Part shown: piece by piece, positions 1-10,663 of the stretch
Layout: each line of letters opens with the position of its first letter
Position numbering within the stretch: position 1 is the stretch's first letter
Origin: Anastrepha obliqua
Taxonomy: Eukaryota; Arthropoda; Insecta; Diptera; Tephritidae
Direction of reading: 5' to 3'
Length of the DNA: 64,000 bases
Assembly: GCF_027943255.1 (NCBI RefSeq)
Contig: NC_072895.1
Location: forward strand, 75,952,001 to 76,016,000
Notes under the pieces: model-generated
Told to the model about the DNA's origin: nothing
Databases searched by the model: none
The model's input: only the letters and a program-made list of their open reading frames with translations
Translations under genes and position numbers: made by a program

Positions 1-1020
1 GCAATTGGATCGTTTGAAGGAAAAAGTCGCAAAGAAATTGCCAACTTAGGCCGCATTATGGGCCGGAATTCACTGAAAATTTGCGAAAATTGACAAATAT
101 AAACTTGTGAAATTGCTTAAATATACTGTAATATGTTTTTATTCATAAATAAAGAATAATAACATAGTACAAATAATAAAAAAGTTTAAAGGAAGTTGAT
201 ATGATGTTTCAATGCTCACACTGAGATGCGTTCCGAAGGGCCCTTTCCTTCAAAATATTGCCAATTTTTAAAATCCAAGTGATTTTGACTTTGAATTGAT
301 TATTATGGTTTTATTATTTGAAGTTCTACTAAACATCCTTTAACCTTCACGACATTGAAATGACTTTGGAGTAATTTATTCCCTTTCTTGCTTTTTTAGA
401 TTCCCATCGAAAATTTTTTTGGATCGCATCTATCATACTTTGTCTGCGTTAATTAAAAATCTGAAGTCACTTTTGTTATGCAGTTCGCCTACAACAATTG
501 TAGTTTTCAGAGTTCATCACGAGGTCTTGAAGTACTATTTTTGGACTTCTTTTTTATTATTTTTTTTTTTAATTTCTTTTTATTTTTATATTTCATTTTT
601 AATTTTTCAACTTCTAGTTCATTTCGTGATTGGACTTTAAAATCGGAAGAGTAATAATTCTTGGAATCAGAATTTTTTGAACCCTCTTTGTAAGTACTAG
701 AGCTTGGAGTTTCTAGTACTAATAAGCTTTCCGTAGACAGCGAGAGGTGCTTTTGTTTTTAAAAATTTTTTTACTTACATTCTTGATGTAATTGCTCCAT
801 AAAATGTATCTAAGAGGATAGAAGATCTACTAACTCCAAGAGCTGAAGTAAAGCCTTCATCCAGCAATAAAGACATGCCCTATGCGAAGTTTATTTCGGT
901 TATATGAATGCATACTTAATAATATCTAACAAACATTTTATAATAATTATGTCCACGGATTGGGACTTAAGCACGAAAAAGTAGATCATCTACTAATATG
1001 TGAATGTATTATTAGGTAAG
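1..1020. other. Unassigned AT-rich DNA
   Basis: I recognise nothing reliable here. The first 90 bases hold a short open frame ending in TGA, followed by two AATAAA-like signals, so they could be the last bases of a gene or element lying left of the window, but no family is recognisable. The open frame at 419-640 is a run of F, L and I codons from T-rich DNA and has no domain. Confidence 0.5.
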
Positions 1021-1159
1021 TGACGTGACGTCCCCAAAACTTCGGAAAGAACAGGACATTGAGGTGGCTGTTGAGAAACTCAACGCTGCCTTAACTGAAG
1101 GTCCAATTCGACCTCTCCTTGAGCGGACACCCATTCCTTGAAGGAATCGAGAGTTCCAG

Positions 1160-2422
1160 ATGTTGAGGCGTGAGTGGAAAAAACTTCTTAACCGGGCCCG
1201 CAAGACTAACCTTCAATCAGATAAACGTCAGCTTCAACAGCCCTTTTTGATAGAGGGGGTTGTCAGAGCTGCTACACCTTCTCGGCATGACTGGTACATT
1301 GCCAGATCTGTGGTGAATGACGCAGCCATTCGATTTGCCATCAAATCTTTTGGCGGCCACAAGTCGCCCGGACCAGATGGCACATATCCTGTCATGCTGA
1401 AGGAAGGCGCAGAGTCCGTGACAGCAGCCTTGAAGAAAATCTTCTCTGCATGTCTGGCACTGTCCTATGTATCACGCTCTTGGAGGATGGTGAGGGTCGC
1501 CTTCGTCCTAAAGGTTGGAAGAGATGACTACTCCAGCTCCAAAAGCTTTAGATCCATCAGTACGACCTCTTTCGTGCTGAAAAGTCTCGAACGACTAGTG
1601 GAATTGCGCATACGTCAGAAGTTGCTGAAGGCTAACCCTCTGTCTCCATTTCAACATGCCTATCAAAGTGAAAAATCCTGCGATGCGGCACTGCAAAATC
1701 TTGTTGCTAGGATAGAGCTGGCCATCGACAGGCTGGGTGTTTTTTTAGACATAAAGGGGGCGTTTGATAATGCCACTTTTGACAGTATGCGGAGCTCTGC
1801 TAGTAGACACGGCGTAGACTGGGTACTAGTGAATAGCATTCGATTGATGCTGGCCCAAAGAATAGTCACGATGCGAGCAGGGGAAGATTTTCTGGTGTCA
1901 TCCGGGGTTAATAGAGGTTGTCCCCAAGGCGGTGTTCTGTCTCCATTGCTCTGGTGCATGGTGATCGATCCTATGCTCACCACCTTAAACGACTTGGGAG
2001 TCTACGCACAACCATATGCGGACGACGTTGCCTGTTTGGTAACAGGCCCTTCGCTTATGAACATCTGCAGCAAAGTGCAGAAAACTCTGGATCGGATTGA
2101 CACTTGGTGTTGTGCGAATGGGCTATCGGCAAATCTCACCAAGACTGGTATTGTCCTATTCACCAGAAGGAGAAAGCTTGATGCACTCGTTCTGCCTAAG
2201 CTAAAAGGAGCCACAATCCAGATATCCAAGGAAATTAAATATCTTGGAGTAATTCTCGATAGTAAACTCCTCTGGAAATCACACGTCGAAACAAAGAGAT
2301 CCAAAGCACTGACAGCTTTCTGGCAGTGCAAAGGAGTCTTTGGGAAAACGTGGGTCTTTTCTCCTAGCAAGGTCCTATGGATCTACATGGCTATGATAAG
2401 ACCTATTATCAGCTATGCATAA
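1160..2422 (+). pseudogene. LINE reverse transcriptase domain
   Basis: This RNA-directed DNA polymerase would copy the element RNA at a nicked target. A 420-codon open stretch carries RT motifs in order: SPGPDG (about residues 69-74), a damaged motif A region (FLDIKGAFDNA), GCPQGG (from residue 253) and the catalytic YADD at 286-289. The frame ends where LINEs usually continue from an ISYA-type motif into VVW; here a TAA interrupts, and VVW follows directly after it. The frame also extends upstream past a TGA at 1139, so the apparent start ATG is internal to the original ORF2. The RT core is intact, but the polyprotein is broken on both sides. Confidence 0.88.
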
Positions 2423-2496
2423 GTGGTCTGGATGAGTAGACTCTCTCTCGTGGGAGTCAGGAGGACCTTATCGAGACTACAACGCACTGTAGTCAT

Positions 2497-3210
2497 TTGT
2501 TGCACCGAGCTTTTCCGATTACTTCAGGCCCTGCAGTAAATACTGTGATTAGTCTACCATCACTTGTTGTTTTCATCCAAGGAGAGGCCTTGAAGCCCAT
2601 CTGCAGGCTGAAACACAATGTAAATTGGTACGACCTCTTTACGGCATTGGAAAACAGAGAAGGCATGGACTTCGACCCAACGATCCTTGCCATGCTCCTT
2701 GACTCCATGCCATCCACAATCGTGCTTGACAAGAGATACAGTGTAGTGCTGCCAGAGGCTCGAATGTGGTTAAACTCAGAAAATGAGCCCGGCAAACACT
2801 GTTTTCGCACTTGCACGGATGGCTCCAGGATCGAGCACGGCTCTGGCTCTGGGGTCTACGTGGAATCCAGCCAGACAAAACTACACTTTGCTCTTGGAAT
2901 GCATGCATCTGTATTTCAAGCGGAGGTGTATGCTGTTCAAGAAGCGATGAATTTTGTTGTGGAAAACCGATGGACAGGCAGATCTATATGTGTCTACAGC
3001 TACAGCCAAGCTGCGCTCACGGCCTTAGACAACCACCAACCACTTCCAGGTAGTCGAGTCCTGTAAATCCAGGCTGAACGATGTCGGTAGACATAATAGC
3101 TTGATGCTAACATGTGTCCCGGGACACGTGGGTATCGCGCCTAAGTTTCACTCTGCAAAACTAGGCTTGCCATGTTTAGCTAGAAAGCCAAGAGGCATAT
3201 CAAAAACTGT
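2497..3210 (+). pseudogene. LINE RNase H domain, frameshifted, catalytic Asp lost
   Basis: This is the RNase H region of the same LINE. The first acidic site is visible as CTDGSR and the second as QAEVYAV. The third, normally within an SDSQAA-type motif, reads SYSQAA, so the catalytic Asp is Tyr. The frame stops at 3064-3066, but the adjacent frame continues with ESCKSRLNDVG and CVPGHVGI, the expected end of RNase H, which shows a frameshift near 3045. The linking segment before 2640 is also out of frame with the RT. Confidence 0.8.
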
Positions 3211-3236
3211 AGGAGAACTGTGCCTAATACTAGCAT

Positions 3237-3483
3237 AGAATGGTGAGCTACACTTCTAGTTTTATTGAATTGATAGTGCACTATTTAAAAAAAAACATTC
3301 TGGTAGTTTACTTATCACTTACTGGATCCCATGACTTGATAAAAAATTAGCATTTACTGAAAAAAGTTGAAGAGAAGTTCTTTTCCTCTGTAAGAGAGTC
3401 TACATATAGTATGTATGTTATTCTTCGCAATTCATTCCAGTGGAAACTGCATATACTAATAACATCTCATGCATATACCTATA
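3237..3483. other. LINE flank, nothing recognised
   Basis: Short AT-rich stretch between the LINE end and the DD41D terminal repeat. No ORF or repeat recognised. Confidence 0.5.
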
Positions 3484-4096
3484 TAGGGTCCCCCATATAA
3501 CTTTACGGAATTAAAAATGCTATAAAAAAGAAACTACTCAATATTTTTCCAAACTGTTTTTTTTTTTTTATTTTGAAGTACAATCCTTCCGGTTAATGAT
3601 GGAACACAACTTCATTCATATGGCTGCCTCGGCTAGCCATGCACCATCCCATACGATCGGTCCAATTTTTCAACACATTTTCGATTGTATGCGGTTGTAT
3701 TTCAGCTATGACATCTCGTATGTCGGTCTTCAGTGCATCAATTGTTGCTGGTTTGTTGGCATAACACTGGTCTTTGACGGCACCCCAAAGATAGTAATCT
3801 AACAGCATCAAATCGCAGTTCCGAGGCGGCCAAACGATATCAGAACTTCGGCTTCATTCATTCGGTGCTTTTCTTCTTCCCATTGCCGTACGTAATTTCC
3901 GTACACATTCTGCAACATTACCATGATTTTCAAAGTAATGTCGCAATTTCTCCCAGCGTTCTTTGAGCGTATACACAACCATTTTCGTTCAGCGGAAGAA
4001 TAAAACTAATTTTCTGTCAAATCAGATGACAGCTAAGTGTTACCATTCTTCAAATAATACCTAGTTCAAATTCGTAACGATAGATGGCGGGCCCTG
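3484..4096 (-). mobile_element. Internally deleted DD41D (rosa-like) mariner element
   Basis: A 613-bp derivative with both ends. The left end (TAGGGTCCCCCATATAACTT) and the reverse complement of the right end (CAGGGCCCGCCATCTATCGT) match over about 28 bp with some mismatches, and TA flanks both sides (3482-3483 and 4097-4098). On the minus strand the first 42 codons of a transposase begin at 3982 (MVVYTLKERWEKLRHYF), then the sequence jumps to the C-terminal part at 3811-3593, starting at the last catalytic site (LDYYLWG) and ending NEVVFHH. Everything between, including the first two catalytic Asp, is gone, so this is a MITE-type copy dependent on an outside transposase. Confidence 0.88.
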
Positions 4097-5789
4097 TACA
4101 AGTATAATCCTGGTAGAGGAGTTTAGAACAACTAGTTAGCGATGTATAATTTTCTGAGCATTGCATTGAAGACAGCCTTCGCAAATGAACATTAAAGTCG
4201 AATTAATCTGATGTGTGTGCGCTTTAACGAAGTTTCGTTTGAGTCTTCACAGCGAGCAGCTTGAAAAACAATACGAAATTGCATTCACTAACAGGACATG
4301 CAAATTAATATTTCCTCTATAGTCTAATCTATTTTGAGCACACATTTAAAAATAGTCTTATAGTACAAATTGCATCCACGGAACGGCCTGATTTCTATAT
4401 GGCCCTTTTACTGCCCTTTGAGCGCTGACTGTGGGGCAAATAAAAATTGTCACTTATTTATTAGCCCGTGTCCAAACTAGTGTTATGTACATGGATGTAC
4501 ATGTCCATGCCCATGTCCGTCCAACTTCCAACTGCAAAATTTCACCAAAATTTTTCATTTGAATAGTAGGAAGGAGTTCAGTACGGTTTTGTAAAGAATG
4601 GAATTGCTCTGCGTGGCATAAAAACAAATTTACAACTGCAATAAAAAATGATAAACAGCAGTAGAAATAAAATAAACACACATTGCGAATGCACAAAAAG
4701 TGCAAATTCATTCAACATTTTGGTGTAGCTGACTCTGCAGCCACCGCTCCCCACTGCGTTGCTGCTACGACCGGACACTAATACATACAAGTAGAATAGT
4801 AGTGTTGCTGCTGTTTTCTGGGTGACCAATTTTCTGTTTTCCTGTTGATGGACTAGTCTATTTGAACAAAAGACATACATATGTACGTTAGTGGGGCTTA
4901 AGGGCATGCATCGAGATTTAACTGTCGGAGCGATGGGCACTAGTCGGAAAAATCACGAAAAAAGCGGTGATGAAAAGGGTGTGATCCATCAGATTTTGCA
5001 CTGGTGCTGTACGTAAATATACAAGTGCATGATGCTCATATACATAGAATATAAATAGATATATACTCGTATATGTATGTATGTATGTATGTACATACAT
5101 ATATGTGTGCATTGGAACACTTCATAAGCTTTGTGGCCGCTGTGGAATGTGTGTTAGACACCAAGCATTGCCTTTGCGCCGCTCATTTTTATCAAGTGAT
5201 TTTTTGCAGCCTCGTCCTGGCTTCTCTGAGATTATCACAATTAATCACATTGCGGTTACACTGGTCGCTAGTTCATGCCTCTTGTAATCTATCCATGTGT
5301 GAATTAGTGTGTGCATTTCTGACGGTGTGAGCGCTGAGTGATTTACGTAAAACATTACGTAAAGCGATGATAAAAGGAATTTTATGCTATAGCGCAAATT
5401 GTGTTGATTTAGCAATTAAACTCGAAAAATATGGTGACAAGAGTTTGGTTGAGACTTTTTTGTGAATTAAATTCGGAGGCGAAGGTATTGCGGCATCGAC
5501 ACCGAAGTCGTTTCTCTTCATGCTCTTCCCTACAGTATTTCTCTGCCATTTTCTTATCAATGACATGTGTTAAGAAATATATAATTAACACTTGCTAATG
5601 CTATCTAATGCTAGAAGTCCACGCAAGCGGTCCACGCCATTCATTTGGTAGTGGTCAGAATGATTCTTCTGCGTTCTGCTTGTGCGCTGGCATTAGAACC
5701 AGCCACATAAAAACACCAACTAATGAAAAGACGAACAACTGCCTTGGATGAGAGCCCCTTTTTCAGTTGACGACCCCCGCAAACGTTAT
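4097..5789. other. Unassigned DNA with a TATG microsatellite
   Basis: No gene or element recognised. Positions about 5068-5105 are a (TATG)n/(TACA)n microsatellite of the kind common in fly intergenic DNA. Several 60-120 codon open frames exist on both strands, but none has a domain, and their composition is that of random AT-rich DNA. Confidence 0.5.
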
Positions 5790-6570
5790 AAGGACCACGA
5801 ATTACGGATATGCATCTAGAGTGTCTGGACCCTCTATAGGGAAAAACCCTCTATCCACTCAGGAAATGCGATGGATAGGAGAAGGTATTCATAAAACGGC
5901 GATATGCACTACAATTGCCATGCGGACAAGCACATGTTGGAGTCTGGATTGGTGGTAAGCACGAAACTGCGAGAAGCTGTGTCGCGGCTTAGAACTGTTA
6001 GTGAATGACCGGCCGTAATACGTATTAAAACCAAGTTTTTCCCCATGAGCCACGCAAAAAACGGGAAGAAGAAAGGCTCGAGCGACGGAAAATTTTACCA
6101 AAAGGTGAAGTGTCTGTCACAAGGTTTCAATACCGGGCGCCATCCGACTTATCAGCTTGATATGGCATGCAGAAATCATGCCCGGTAATCAGTATGGGCT
6201 CATTCGAGCTTCAATCACAACCGCAGTGTTGCATGATTATTGAAAGTATCAGGTTCGATGTAAAATTCTGGCCACATTGTCAAAAGCATCACGTTTGAAT
6301 TGTCAAAAATTCGGCAATGTATCAGTTAAGCAATTGAAACAGTGTTTCAAATTATCATCAGTGCAGCAGTATTGCCGCTTGTATTATGTGCCTCGAAGAA
6401 GCCCTACCTTTTGTCTTATTCTAAAGGAAGATGACCCGAACTGCGCTAACTATCGAGGGGTAAGCCTTGTCTCCATCGTATTTAAGATTCTATACTGCCT
6501 GCTATTTGATAAATTAAAACCGTATCAGTGCGGTTTCAGACCTGGTCGCTCCACCGTCGATCAAATATTC
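5790..6570 (+). pseudogene. RTE-like LINE: endonuclease and RT scraps
   Basis: These are fragments of an endonuclease/RT type (RTE-like) LINE. At 5857-5886 the endonuclease motif QEMRW is visible, followed in another frame by a stretch near 5920-6110 (LREAVSRL, IRIKTKFF) typical of this endonuclease. After a gap, 6425-6570 holds an RT start: NCANYRGVSL, then YQCGFRPGRST and VDQIF. Stops, frameshifts and a large deletion between the endonuclease and RT make it dead. It joins a different LINE at about 6570. Confidence 0.75.
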
Positions 6571-7010
6571 ACACGCTGGGACCTAGCGACAAAAGAGAGG
6601 TGGACGCACAAACTTATCAGAGCCGTACAGGCTTGGGTTGAGAGAGGACATGGTGACGCAGATTATTACCTGACACAGTTCTTGACAGGACATGGATGTT
6701 ATAGAGAGTATCTTCAAAGACTCTGCCACGAGGACGCAGCAGACTGGTCGTTCTGTGGCAACGGTGGTGAGAACGCGGAACAAGTCTTCTTCTCCTGCCC
6801 GAGATACGCATCTGAAAGAATCTCCATTGAAGAAATGATAGACGAAAGAATAACCCCAAGCAACATTGTAAATCACATACTGCAATTGAAGTTGGTGTGC
6901 GCCAAGATAAGAGAATGGTCCGTAAATACGCTACAGGAACTGCGGAAAAAGGAATGGGAACGCAAGAGTTAACAGTTTCCTCGCCAGTGCTAGCAGAAAC
7001 TAATTATTTG
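6571..7010 (+). pseudogene. LOA/R1-like LINE C-terminal region
   Basis: From about 6571 the same open frame changes character. WDLATKERWTHKLI, ERGHGDADYYLTQFLTGHGC and a late Cys-rich motif (FCGN...EQVFFSC) are the post-RNase H tail of LOA/R1-type LINEs, not of RTE. The stretch is open to the TAA at 6970-6972. The 231-codon ORF starting at 6277 is therefore a fusion of two unrelated LINE pieces. It has no sign of being a used gene. Confidence 0.78.
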
Positions 7011-7229
7011 TTCAAATGTACATACGTATATACGATCAAATCGGATGTGAATGTGATGGAAGTGAACAAATGGAGGGAGTCGGAAAGGACGGTTTTCGAG
7101 TTTCCGACTATTCGTAGCTAGGAACCGGAAAGGCCTAGTGCCCAGTCTCCTTTGAAATTGTCTTTACCTCTAATGACGATGAGATCATACTGAAAACGGG
7201 AATGACCGACATTCCGTTGCCTTCGTAGA

Positions 7230-7740
7230 CGGACCCTGGTGCGAGATGAGATAATTTAGATAGTGTAGACTTGAATATGCCTTTTTTCTCTCTTCGTCAG
7301 TGCCCTTCATTTAGAAATAGATTTCCGGTTAGTTTGTTGCAATGGTCGTCCACCTTTTGGAGGTATTTTTTGCTCAACCCTCTGTGAATGTTAGCGTTCT
7401 GAAGCTTTTCGATATTTGAAGGCGTAGCAGTTCCCACATTTCTATATCATATGCCCGTATTGGTTTTAGCATGGCTTTATACAGTAGCACTTTGTACTCT
7501 ACAGGTAATGCTGATTTCGAATTAAGTATCCAATACAGATTTTTCATTTTAAGCTGCATATTAGTCACTTTCCTTTCAATATGATTCCGCCATGTGAGTA
7601 TTTTAACTAAGTGAATTCCGAGATATTTTATTTTATTTTTTTGTGGCATACTCTGACCATTAATTGTAATTGATCGCAAATCGATCCTTTGTTCTAATAG
7701 TCGAGAGCTTTTATTAATGTTTTTCATATTTGTATATTGT
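7230..7740 (-). pseudogene. jockey-clade LINE, RT C-terminal piece
   Basis: On the minus strand, 7374-7727 encodes a jockey-type RT thumb/connection: KIKYLGIHL, LTWRNHI, KMKNLYWIL and YKVLLYKAMLKPI are in the expected order. Downstream on that strand, to about 7230, weak homology continues (HRGLSKKYL, HCNKLTGNL). The polymerase core is absent, so this is a 3' fragment. Confidence 0.75.
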
Positions 7741-9150
7741 ATATTTTAATTTTTATAGGTAAATCTTGGCGTTAAAAAATGTCAAATTCCAATTCAAAAC
7801 TTTTGACTGTTCAGCTTGTGACTAAAAAATATTTTTAAAATCAGTTGAGTATCACAAAATATCTGAAAGTAAATCAATAAATATGAACAGCACTCCAAAT
7901 ATATTACTCCCAAATAAATATAAGTACATATGTATACATTGATGCTTATTTGTATTGCATAATCGGCGAGTTAAAACAATGCAAGCTGCTGCACACTTTC
8001 GGACGCAACCCAATTTATGTATGCCATTATTAGCTTTTAATGCTGCAACAATTTTGCGGTTATCTGACATGTCCATTGACTTGCCAAATGGATTTTTGAA
8101 AATACCCAATTGGATACAAAATTATCAGCAAGAACTTGAACTATCGATTACCATTTACTTATATGTATTTATACATACATATGCATGTACTTAAATATGC
8201 ATACAAATGTACAAACTTAAATCACTAATTTATACATTATAATCAGAGTGTAGCATTTACCTAATTCTCCAATCAATTCCATTTTATGTCTACGCCGCAA
8301 AATTTCATCTAACAAACAATCCGTTAATTTGTTTAACCACCCACAGACTCGATATGCCGTTAGCTTCTGCGCGTAAGTCCAGAATATAATAACTTGATCA
8401 TCTGCAATGTTTTAATCACATTTATGAAATTAAAATAGCTTTTGGATATGTATTTAAGGTGTGAGTTTAAATTACCGAAATCGAATTTCAATTAGAAATT
8501 TTCAACAGTGCTTCAATTTAGGAAAGCAGCTGATAAAAGCGAGAGATGTAATTTTTGTTATTTCGTAATTTTTCCTTATGTTGTTAATTCCAATGGAATG
8601 TACTACATGCAAACATACATGTATGTGAAAATGTATATGGAATAGTCTATTTAGGATTTGAACCGCAAAAAAAAGTTGGCTAGACGTCTACAAGTGTTTT
8701 TTTTATATGAAATTTGTTTTCGATGTATTTTTAAGCGGCCATCATTCCATGACTCTAGAAAATTGGAAGTAAAAACTCAAAATCGTGTTTTTGGTAGTTT
8801 TAAACTTAAGGCTTGAGTTTCACACTGCAATAATCATGCAAGTTCCAATAAAATAGAGTTAACCTTTGCATAAAATAGAGTTAACCTCGGAAGCTTGAGT
8901 GACTATGATCGAATTGCAAATCATTATGAGTTAATCTCATAAAAAATACTCTAAAATCATACCCAGTTTGATGGCCTTAAGATCTGCCGGACCTCTTGGG
9001 TATTGTACATTAGGCATGTAAAGATCCTTCATAGTCTTGTGTTCACCAACTAGTTATTCTAGAGTTGTGCTTAATACAATCTTGAGATGTATGCGGGCAG
9101 CATCCTGCACGTGAGGACTTGGAACTTCCCCGGGAACATCACAAGTCTTA
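7741..9150. other. Unassigned AT-rich DNA
   Basis: Nothing recognised on either strand. A short duplicated phrase, AAAATAGAGTTAACC, occurs twice in tandem near 8851-8887. Confidence 0.5.
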
Positions 9151-9300
9151 AAGAGTGGGAATGGTTAATTAGGTCTTTCCTACCGTAGAAATCTCCAGGA
9201 CTAGATGACATCTCTCCCCATGAGCTATGTGCCCCTATCACGAATATCTATTACCTGCTTCAACCTTTTCATGCCCAAAGGAGTTAAGGCATATCATGTG
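9151..9300 (+). pseudogene. LINE RT scrap
   Basis: A short stretch reads, with one stop, KSPGLDDISPHEL, matching the first conserved block of many LINE RTs (KSPGPDGI..). It has no supporting neighbour, so the clade cannot be given. Confidence 0.45.
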
Positions 9301-9529
9301 AATGAGATAGATAGTTAGGTGTGTCAGAACGAAGTGATACAGGGATTAACTCCTGATTTATAGTACAAAAACGATACTTATACTTAAGCACTTTCTCTGC
9401 CATTGCTAGACTCTTGTCAGTACGCGAGATAGCTGCGTAAACTCTTTTTTTTTTATTAGGTGCGCATCTAAGTTCTCGCTGTATTTTGGATGAAAATACA
9501 ACATTATTCTGCAAAATGGTTACAAGTGA

Positions 9530-9998
9530 ATCATTGAAAGTATTGCCTTGGTAGATCTCGTATACTTTCGCGGTAAAACTGTTGATCTTTTGAGACTATC
9601 CACGCATCAAGCCATTTTTTGATGTTTTCATATGAATGGAATTGCTGGTCCGCTAGAACATGTGTGATCGATCAGAACCGGTGATAATCGGACGGCGCAA
9701 TATCTGGAGAATATGGCGGGTGAGGGTAGGATTTCTCATTTCAGTGTTTCCAGGTAGGTTTTAACGGGTTTGGCAACGTGAGGCCGAGCGTTGTTATGGT
9801 GTAGAATCACTTTTGAATCAATTGAAGTCGATACCGATCCCTAGTGATGGTTTCGCTTGGTTTTAGCAGTTCAGAATAAGTAACTCCAACTTGGTCTCAC
9901 CAAATATGATACATAGCATCACCTTCGCAGCGTGAATATTCGGCCGAGGTGATGACATAGAAGCATGACCGGGCAGTCTCCATGACTTTCTTTTCTTT
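9530..9998 (-). pseudogene. mauritiana-type mariner, C-terminal half
   Basis: Minus-strand fragment of a DD34D mariner transposase. Going down from 9998: KSWRLPGHAS, HAAKVMLCI, then in other frames RDRYRLQLI, HHNNARPHVAKPVK, SPDIAPSDYH and NIKKWLDAWI. The second catalytic Asp (normally HHDNARPH) is Asn. At least two frameshifts are needed to read it through, and the N-terminal half is absent. It resembles the mariner at 46844-48127 and is probably an old relative. Confidence 0.8.
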
Positions 9999-10317
9999 GG
10001 AATACATGAATGAAATTCTTCTTTACTTCATTTATTAGTTTTATTAAGCTTTTACAATTATTTTAATTAAAACATCTTAATATTACATCTTGTCGGCCAT
10101 TTTGTTACAATAATAGAAGAAAAAGGCTAGGAAAAGAATGAGTTGACAGATACAGTGTTGCCAATATAAATGTATACCATAATACCAACACGCCTCCTTA
10201 CACATATATTGCAATTTATACAACTTATCTCTACACATTATATTTTATGAATTCTATATTTAAGTATGTTTAACATCTCTACAACTTATGTATTCACTAT
10301 TTCCAAAGCTATAGTTT
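9999..10317. other. No feature recognised
   Basis: AT-rich stretch. Some of it may be the 3' untranslated part or LTR edge of the copia remnant that follows, but no LTR pair is visible. Confidence 0.4.
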
Positions 10318-10663
10318 TTATATATTTACATTTAATATCTCTCTAAATTTTATGAACTTAATATTTTCCAAAGCTTTAGTTAACATGTCAGCACAGTTAT
10401 ATTCAGACTCTATTTTAACAACTTCAATAATTTTATCCTTTACACTTTCATGAATGAAATGGTACTGTACTTCTATATGTTTACAATTTTTAGTGAAATT
10501 TCCATATTTAGCTATTGCTACAGCACCCGAGTTGTCTTCATATACTTTTACTGGTTCACAGATATGTATGAACACATCACTTATTAAAGATATCAAAAAT
10601 TTAACTTCTGTAACAGCTTCTGAAAGAGCAATGTACTCAGCAAATGTTGAGAATTTTGCTATA
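10318..10663 (-). pseudogene. Ty1/copia RNase H, distal part
   Basis: This is the C-terminal end of a copia-type polyprotein. On the minus strand, AEYIALSEA leads to PVKVYEDNSGAVAIA, then KHIEVQYHFI and ADMLTKAL, which is the usual RNase H order in copia. The ORF is open to a stop at 10318-10320. Its upstream continuation lies at 11599-11673, on the far side of a DD41D insertion. No LTRs, integrase or RT were found in the window. Confidence 0.85.

Larger units (their letters stand above)
1021..3236 (+). mobile_element. LOA/R1-like non-LTR retrotransposon, 5' truncated
   Basis: This is the 3' part of a LINE ORF2: the linker before the RT, the RT, a thumb-like region and an RNase H. Translation homologous to the linker starts near 1021, so the endonuclease is missing, as in 5'-truncated target-primed copies. 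The order RT then RNase H and the box GCPQGGVLSPLLW point to the LOA/I/R1 assemblage rather than jockey or RTE. Lesions seen: TGA at 1139, TAA at 2420, a frame change near 2500 and another near 3045. The exact clade is inference. Confidence 0.85.

Noticed and set aside
419..640. Membrane protein ORF
   Set aside because: Hydrophobicity results from long T runs; no signal peptide pattern or partner exon.
1663..1983. Minus-strand ORFs over the LINE RT (also 2002-2370, 2493-2816, 2639-2908)
   Set aside because: They are antisense shadows of the RT and RNase H reading frames.
5068..5105. CRISPR-like or satellite array
   Set aside because: It is a simple (TATG)n/(TACA)n microsatellite without spacers; CRISPR arrays are also not expected in an insect genome.
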